From Deltaproteobacteria bacterium Ga0077550 (lineage in GTDB: Bacteria > Myxococcota_A > Polyangia > Nannocystales > Nannocystaceae): 64,000 nucleotides of DNA. Under the pieces are notes generated by a model, which did not search any database, was not told where the DNA came from, and saw only the letters and a list, made by a program, of their open reading frames with translations. The DNA lies in the NCBI GenBank assembly GCA_001464385.1, contig LNFB01000340.1:94248-158247 (forward strand). The letters run 5' to 3'. The translations under genes were made by a program, and so were the position numbers. Positions within the stretch are counted from its first letter, which is position 1, and every line of letters starts with the position of its first letter. Positions 58,858 through 64,000 of this stretch are shown piece after piece.

Positions 58858-60396
58858 TCACCGCCGCGGGCGGTACAACAGCACCTCGATCGCGCGCTGG
58901 GCCGGCACGCCGTCCAGCTCGGTGCGCACGTAGCCGGCGCCCGCGACCCGCCGCAGCACCTCGCGGCGCGCCGTGCTGCGCTCGGGCCGATCGATGTGCG
59001 ACGTGACCACGAACACCCCCGGCGGTCGCTCGGCCAGCGTGGCGTCGAGCTCGTCGGGGGCGACGCTCGGGATCGACGGCGGGTAGACCAACAGCGGGTA
59101 CTCGACGAGCTCGAACGGGACGAGCACCGCGACGTCGCCCTGCCCTGCGGCCTCGCGGATCGCCGCGCTCACGTCCCGCCACGGCTCGAAGCCCGCTGTC
59201 GCCCACTGCTTGCGCAGGCCGGCGACGTGCAGTGCACCGATGCGAGCGACCGGCACCGCCAGCAGCAGCGCGCCCAGCGAGGCACCGAGCACGGCGGCGC
59301 GCCGCGGCGAGACCCGTGAGGCGAGCTGTCGCGAACGATCCACGATGGCGCCGACGCCCATGCCCACGAGCAGCGCCACGGGCACCAGCGACGGCATGAA
59401 GTAGCGCAGCGCGACGAAGTGCTCGGGGTTGCGCACGAACACCACCGACATCGGCAGCGCCGCCAGCACGGCCAGCGCGAGCGCTTGGGCCCGCCCGCGC
59501 CAGGTCGGCACCAGCAACGCGCAGGCGCACAGCACCGGGATCCACGGTGTATCGAGGCCGAAGGTCGCGAGATCGACGAGGAGCTCGCGGGCGTTCTCGA
59601 CAGGCCCGGCCTTCGACGCGAGCTGACCGCCGCCGCCGGTGATCCACACCCGCCACAGGCCCGGCAGCAGCGGCGCGCTGGCGACGACCGCGACGCCGAC
59701 GGCGGTCATCCACTGCCGCGGCGTCGGGAGCCGGCTGCGATCCGCCGACGTCGCCACCGCGACCATGCCGAGCAGCGCCAGCGCGCCGAGCATCGGCAGC
59801 GCAAACAGGTGCAGCCACAGGCCCGCCGACGCGACGAGCCCCAGCGCCCAGAACGCGCCATCGGAGGGCTTGTCCGCAGCGTCACGCCCCAGCCCGAGCA
59901 CACGCACGAGCAGCAGCAGCGCGACCGCGGCGACCAGGGCCAGCAGCGTGTAGTGCCGCGCCTGCTGGGCGTACTTGATCGCGTACGGCGTGCTCGCCCA
60001 CATCACGCCCGCGGCGACGGCGGGCACGAGCCCGAACCATCGCCCGGCGATCCACACGAGCACCGCGGCGATGCCCGCGTTGCCGAGCACCGACGGCGCG
60101 CGCACGCACACCTCGTGCGCCCCGCAGATCGCCATCGTCCCCTTCAGCAGCAGGAAGTAGCCCGGCGGGTGGTGGGCGCCGCCAAACGCCTCGCCGCGCA
60201 TCGCCAGGATGTCGGCGACGCTGCGGCGCGCGTCGAACACCGAGAACGTCTCGTCGAGCCACAGGCTCGCGTCGGCCAGCCCGACGAGGCCGAGCACCAC
60301 GGCGAGCGTCGCTGCGAGCCCCCCGATCACCGCCAACCGGCGTGAGTCACGGGCATGGGCGCCCGACGGCGACACGCCCGCGCCGGCTGGGCTCAC
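58858..60396 (-). CDS. GT39/PMT-type membrane glycosyltransferase
   Basis: Integral membrane protein of 512 residues with about eleven helices and a soluble C-terminal domain. The first external loop has ASLWLDETFSVFDARRS, the Asp-Glu motif that GT-C (PMT_2/ArnT) enzymes use as catalytic base, and HHPPGYFLLLKG, a typical follow-on block. Such enzymes transfer sugar from polyprenyl phosphate to envelope lipid or protein. Substrate unknown. The start is GTG 60396, overlapping the RNase R stop as GTGA, so it is coupled to rnr. It converges on the outer-membrane barrel gene with a 22-bp gap. Confidence 0.88.
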   Translation of the reverse strand: MSPAGAGVSPSGAHARDSRRLAVIGGLAATLAVVLGLVGLADASLWLDETFSVFDARRSVADILAMRGEAFGGAHHPPGYFLLLKGTMAICGAHEVCVRAPSVLGNAGIAAVLVWIAGRWFGLVPAVAAGVMWASTPYAIKYAQQARHYTLLALVAAVALLLLVRVLGLGRDAADKPSDGAFWALGLVASAGLWLHLFALPMLGALALLGMVAVATSADRSRLPTPRQWMTAVGVAVVASAPLLPGLWRVWITGGGGQLASKAGPVENARELLVDLATFGLDTPWIPVLCACALLVPTWRGRAQALALAVLAALPMSVVFVRNPEHFVALRYFMPSLVPVALLVGMGVGAIVDRSRQLASRVSPRRAAVLGASLGALLLAVPVARIGALHVAGLRKQWATAGFEPWRDVSAAIREAAGQGDVAVLVPFELVEYPLLVYPPSIPSVAPDELDATLAERPPGVFVVTSHIDRPERSTARREVLRRVAGAGYVRTELDGVPAQRAIEVLLYRPRR

Positions 60397-62582
60397 ACCG
60401 CGAGCCTCCGGATCAGCGCGAACTCGATCTGCCGGCGCGCGATGCTGGCGTCGACGAGCTCGACGATCACGCGATCGCCGATCCCGACGGTGGTCCCGCT
60501 GCGCTCGCCGGTCATCCGGGCCATGAGGTCGTCGAGCACGAAGGTCTCACGGGTCTCGCGCTCGAGGGCGTTGCGCCGGATGATGCCGTCGACCGGCGGA
60601 TCATCGAGCGTCACGTAGGCCCCCGCCTGCGACAGGCCGGCCACCGTGCCCTCGAACCGATCGCCGATGCGGTCGCGCATGAACGCGGCGCACAGCATCG
60701 CCTTGGCGTCGCGTTCGGCCTGGGCCACCTCGCGCTCGCGCTCGCTGGCCCGCGACGCGATCGCGTTGGCCACGTGGCGCTCGGGGAGCCGCGGCGTGGG
60801 CTCGGGCCCGGCGAAGCCGCCGGAGCGCCGCAGGTACGCCTTCAGCACCCGGTGATCGACGAGGTCCGCGTAGCGACGGATCGGCGAGGTGAAGTGCAGG
60901 TAGCCGCCGCTCGCCAGCGCGAAGTGGCCGACGTTCGCCGTCGCGTACTCGGCCTGCGCCAAGGCCCGCAGCAGCAGCCCGTTGACCGGCACGCGCCGCG
61001 GATGCTTCTCGATCTTGCGCAGGAACGCCTGCATCGTCTTCGGCGTGCGCAGCACCTCGGGGTCGACGTCGATGCCGAGCAGGCCCGCGACCGAGCAGAA
61101 CCGCTCGATGCGCTCCTCGTCGGGGGCCGCGTGCACGCGGTACAGCACCGGCAGGCGGGCCTTGCCGGCGATGCGCGCGACGGCCTCGTTGGCCGCGAGC
61201 ATGAGCTCCTCGATGAGGTTGTACGCCCGGGCGATCTCGGGCTTGGCCCGGGTGTGCTCGACGGCGCGGACGCGCTCGGGGTCGTCCTCGTCGAGCCGGA
61301 CCTTCACCTCGGGCAGCGAGAGCTCGATCGCGCCGCGGCGCAGCCGGACCCGGCGCATGCGATCGGCCAGCGCCCGCAGCTCGACCACGCGGGCGCGCTG
61401 CTCGGCGGGCCCGCGGCCGTGCTCGAGCATCTCGGCCGCCTGCTCGTAGGACAGCCGCGCGCGGCTGCGGATGACGGACGCGGCGACCTCGGCGTCGGTG
61501 ACCGCCCCACGGGCATCGACGTCCATGCTGACGACCATCGCGAGGCGATCGGCGTCGGGCACCAGCGAGCAGATGTTGCTCGACAGCTGCAGCGGCAGCA
61601 TCGGCACCGCGCGGTCCGGCAGGTAGCACGAGAAGCAGCGCAGCGCCGCCTCGACGTCGAACGGATCGCCCTCGCGCACGTAGTGCGAGACGTCCGCGAC
61701 CGCGACGTGCAGCCGCACCGCACCGTCGGCGCCGGCCTCCATGCACACCGCGTCGTCGAAGTCGCGCGCGTCGGGCGGGTCGATGGTCATGAACGGCAGG
61801 TGGCGGAGATCGGCGCGCCCCTCGAGATCGGCGGGCACGACCTCGGTCGGCACCGAGGTCGCCGCCGCGAGCACGCCGGGCGGGAACTCGGGATCGACCC
61901 CGTGCTCGATGAGGATCTTGAGCGTCTCGGTGGCGATGCGACCGGGCGGTCCGATCACGCGATCGATCGTGACCAGCACGACCGGTCGACCGGGGATCGG
62001 GTACTCGACGATGTCGGCGAGGACGACCATGCCGAACGCCTCGGGCGGGAGCTGACCGACGACGTCGACCGGATCGACGACCCGCGGGTCCTCGGGCTCG
62101 AGCACGAGCCGGCCGCGTTGCTTGCGGAGCACGCCCGACAACCGCGAGCGCCGACGCGTGACCACCGAGCGCACGGCGCCCTCGCGGCCGCGATCGGCTT
62201 GCCAGTGGGCGACGAGGACCTCGTCGCCGTCCATGGCCCCACCGCGATGGGCGGCGGGGATGAAGATGGTGCCCTCGCGATTCTCACGCTCGGCGAAGCC
62301 GAAGCCCTGGGGATGCAGCGAGAGCCGACAGCGGACGGTGTCGGCGGCGGGCGGGACCTCGGGTCCCTCGCTCGCGACCACGACACCATCGCGGATGACC
62401 TCGCGGCGGATGCCGGTGCCCTGCGCCTGCGGACGGATCGGCGGGGCGATGCTGCGTCCGCGGTTGGCCGCGGGTGCGGCGGGGCGGCCACGCTTGGCCG
62501 ACGGGTCGGACCCCGCGCGGGAAGGTTTGGAGTTGGATTTGTGGCCTGCGTCGGCCCGACGTTGATTTTTCTTGCGCGCCAA
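60393..62582 (-). CDS. rnr: ribonuclease R (RNase II family 3'-5' exoribonuclease)
   Basis: Degrades structured RNA from the 3' end in the cytoplasm. The 729-residue protein has a Lys/Arg-rich N-terminus, cold-shock-like domains (LHPQGFGFAEREN, GTIFIPAAHRGGAMDGDEVL), and the RNB catalytic domain with TIDPPDARDFDDAVCME (metal-binding Asp cluster), HVAVADVSHYVREG, LPDRAVPMLP, and HFTSPIRRYADLVDHRVL. A C-terminal S1 domain follows (GDRFEGTVAGLSQAGAYVTLDD). The TTG start at 62582 is the only one before a stop, and a TAGCGT box overlaps the upstream gene's stop 12 nt before it. It is coupled to the glycosyltransferase downstream. VacB/RNase II paralogues are less likely given the length and S1 layout. 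Confidence 0.92.
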   Translation of the reverse strand: MARKKNQRRADAGHKSNSKPSRAGSDPSAKRGRPAAPAANRGRSIAPPIRPQAQGTGIRREVIRDGVVVASEGPEVPPAADTVRCRLSLHPQGFGFAERENREGTIFIPAAHRGGAMDGDEVLVAHWQADRGREGAVRSVVTRRRSRLSGVLRKQRGRLVLEPEDPRVVDPVDVVGQLPPEAFGMVVLADIVEYPIPGRPVVLVTIDRVIGPPGRIATETLKILIEHGVDPEFPPGVLAAATSVPTEVVPADLEGRADLRHLPFMTIDPPDARDFDDAVCMEAGADGAVRLHVAVADVSHYVREGDPFDVEAALRCFSCYLPDRAVPMLPLQLSSNICSLVPDADRLAMVVSMDVDARGAVTDAEVAASVIRSRARLSYEQAAEMLEHGRGPAEQRARVVELRALADRMRRVRLRRGAIELSLPEVKVRLDEDDPERVRAVEHTRAKPEIARAYNLIEELMLAANEAVARIAGKARLPVLYRVHAAPDEERIERFCSVAGLLGIDVDPEVLRTPKTMQAFLRKIEKHPRRVPVNGLLLRALAQAEYATANVGHFALASGGYLHFTSPIRRYADLVDHRVLKAYLRRSGGFAGPEPTPRLPERHVANAIASRASEREREVAQAERDAKAMLCAAFMRDRIGDRFEGTVAGLSQAGAYVTLDDPPVDGIIRRNALERETRETFVLDDLMARMTGERSGTTVGIGDRVIVELVDASIARRQIEFALIRRLAV

Positions 62583-62597
62583 AGGAACGCGCCAACG

Positions 62598-63872
62598 CTA
62601 CCGCGTCGACGGCGTCGCCGCCAGTGCACGCACCACGCCGTCATCGCACGCCACCACGAGCGATCCGTCGGCGGTGATGGCCACGGGCGCGTCGATGTCC
62701 GCGGGGAACGCCAGGGCCCAGCGCTGCCGGCCGTCGGGCGCGAGCGCGTACAGCGTGTCGTCCTGGCTGCCGAAGTACAGCGTGCCGCTGCGATCGAGGG
62801 TCGGCGCCGACACCACCGGGCCGCCAGCCGCGAAGCTCCACCGCCGCTGCCCCGCGGGATCGAGGGCGGTCACGGTGCCGTCGGCGGACGCGACGTAGAT
62901 GGTGCCGTCGGCGGCGAGCGACACGGCGCTGCGGATCTCGCCCTTGGTCGCGAAGGACCACTTCATCGTGCCGGTGGACGTCAGCGCGTACAGCCGCCCG
63001 TCGTCGGCGCCGATGTAGAGGTCACCGCTCGCGCTCGCGACCGGTGACCCATCGACGTCGGCACCGATCGAGAAGCTCCATCGCGGCTCTCCGCTCGGCG
63101 ACAGGGCGGTGACGTTCCCGTCGTAGCCGCCGAACACCACGAGCTCGCCGAGCAGTGTCGGGGTGCTGTAGACGTGCCGCGCGCGCGCGTCGGGGCCCCC
63201 GGGCCCGTGCCAGCGGATCGCCCCGTCGCGGCCGATGCGGTAGACGCCGTCGGCGCCGACGAGCAGATCCCCGTCGGCCAGGACGGTCGGTCCCCCATCG
63301 ACGTCGCAGCGGGTGCCCTCGGGCCCGACCGCGCGGGGGGGTTGACAATCCCCCAGCCGAAGCCGCACCGCGATCGCGCCGCCCGGGTCGATCCCGTACA
63401 GTGTGTCGTCGTCCGCCCCGACCCAGAGCCGGCCCGCGCCGTCGCGCGTCGGGTGGCCCCAGACGATCCCGTCGAGCAGGACCTCGTAGCGCACGCGGTC
63501 GGTCGCGGTCGGGGTCGTGTCGAGGGCGAGAACCCGGCCGGCGTGGTTGGCGACGAACACCGTCGGCTCGCTGCCGTCGACGACGAGCGGTCGCCCGGTG
63601 ATCGCCGCACCGGTCGAGACGTCCCAGACGAGCGTCGGCAGCTCCTGGGGGCCGACGATGGCTTCGCTCACGACCTCACCCGGTGGCGGGGCCACGCAGG
63701 ACCCGGCCGCGCAGTGCTGTCCCTTTGGGCAGTCCGCGTCCGCGGCACAGCGCGGATCATCGTTCCGCGGCTCCTGTGGCCGGCATCCGAGGAGCAGGGC
63801 AACCGCGAGGGCCGGCGAGCATGCGCGGAGTTGCGCCAGGACTGCAACCAAAGGTGGGACAGATCGCGCCAA
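62598..63872 (-). CDS. PQQ-like beta-propeller lipoprotein
   Basis: Predicted lipoprotein of about 424 residues: lipobox LLLGC (Cys30 if TTG 63872 is the start), a short Cys-rich spacer (CAADADCPKGQHCAAGSC) and seven or eight propeller blades with repeated phrases such as GRLWVGADDDTLYGIDPGG, GDLYIGADDGRLYAL, GTIYVASADGTVTALDP and GTLYFGSQDDTLYALAPDG. PQQ-like propellers of this kind (BamB/YncE style) usually bind proteins and need no cofactor. The start is uncertain: the frame is open to TTG 63977, but 63872 gives a normal signal peptide. Located 15 bp upstream of rnr. Confidence 0.8.
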   Translation of the reverse strand: MARSVPPLVAVLAQLRACSPALAVALLLGCRPQEPRNDDPRCAADADCPKGQHCAAGSCVAPPPGEVVSEAIVGPQELPTLVWDVSTGAAITGRPLVVDGSEPTVFVANHAGRVLALDTTPTATDRVRYEVLLDGIVWGHPTRDGAGRLWVGADDDTLYGIDPGGAIAVRLRLGDCQPPRAVGPEGTRCDVDGGPTVLADGDLLVGADGVYRIGRDGAIRWHGPGGPDARARHVYSTPTLLGELVVFGGYDGNVTALSPSGEPRWSFSIGADVDGSPVASASGDLYIGADDGRLYALTSTGTMKWSFATKGEIRSAVSLAADGTIYVASADGTVTALDPAGQRRWSFAAGGPVVSAPTLDRSGTLYFGSQDDTLYALAPDGRQRWALAFPADIDAPVAITADGSLVVACDDGVVRALAATPSTR

Positions 63873-63950
63873 GCGCCGGGATTCTCCGCGAAATCGGGCT
63901 TTGACTTCCAATTCTGTAGGTGGTAGTCGTACGGGACGGCGTTTCGGCCG

Positions 63951-63986
63951 CTTGCAAATAAACTCTTGCAATTTCAAGGGTTTATA
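63951..63986 (-). promoter_or_regulatory. AT-rich promoter-like region with TTGCAAG direct repeats
   Basis: On the minus strand TATAAA (63981-63986) is followed by two copies of TTGCAAG 14 bp apart (63965-63971 and 63951-63957). This is the most AT-rich spot in the window. TATAAA may be the -10 of the PQQ-propeller gene, with the repeats as a regulator site. The -35 region would lie beyond the window edge. Confidence 0.4.
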
Positions 63987-64000
63987 TGCCTCTCTACCCG

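Overview
The window is about 70% G+C and has the look of a myxobacterium, probably Nannocystales. The signs are a Hanks-type Ser/Thr kinase with C-terminal TPRs, MopE-like CNGLDDD repeats, a MYXO-CTERM-like anchor, a CFI-box C-terminus, about thirteen predicted lipoproteins, and Ser/Thr/Gly/Asp-rich linkers behind many export signals. The genus is inferred from gene style only; no rRNA is present. No tRNA, rRNA or CRISPR array was seen. Genes are tightly packed, and the only non-coding stretch over 300 bases is the 5' part of a group II intron.

Layout. 1-4761: a TRAP transporter operon on the minus strand (T, P and Q components, the Q gene cut by the window edge), then two unrecognised plus-strand envelope genes. 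4796-7402: a 21-bp tandem repeat, a terminator, and a lon protease gene broken by an apparent 35-nt deletion. 7650-13784: a degenerate transferase-like membrane protein, a TPR Ser/Thr kinase, a MopE-like lipoprotein and an RluA-type pseudouridine synthase. 13787-15830: a group II intron whose 3' end abuts the rluA-like start codon. 15902-20815: trmO, an M16 peptidase lipoprotein and a Cys-rich lipoprotein. 21005-26898: two tandem paralogous exported proteins of unknown function and a GT-C glycosyltransferase. 26847-31913: envelope proteins of mostly unknown function. 31921-33841: a DsbA-like lipoprotein and thrB. 34038-39660: etfBA followed by two membrane histidine kinases, the second with a decayed ATP site. 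39681-46188: a PHP lipoprotein, an O-methyltransferase and a MoxR/DUF58/transglutaminase operon. 46193-51309: an NAD-binding protein, an M28 peptidase, a small membrane protein and a large lipoprotein. 51380-56272: a MarR regulator divergent from a beta-oxidation operon (thiolase, FadJ-like enzyme, haloalkane-dehalogenase-like hydrolase). 56455-58835: an anchored FN3 protein and an outer-membrane barrel. 58858-63872: a PQQ-propeller lipoprotein, RNase R and a GT39-type glycosyltransferase.

Two regulatory patterns stand out. First, a TANNNT box, or a near match, lies about 5-14 nt before the start codon of most genes that head a transcript, usually without a Shine-Dalgarno sequence. This suggests widespread leaderless or very-short-leader transcription. 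Only a few genes (etfB, fadA, the fadJ-like gene, the ZU5 lipoprotein, 23558) carry an obvious Shine-Dalgarno. Second, a perfect 16-bp palindrome between marR and the thiolase overlaps both divergent -10 candidates and is the likely MarR operator.

Product names rest on motifs read by eye. No database search was possible, so names for unrecognised proteins are deliberately withheld.
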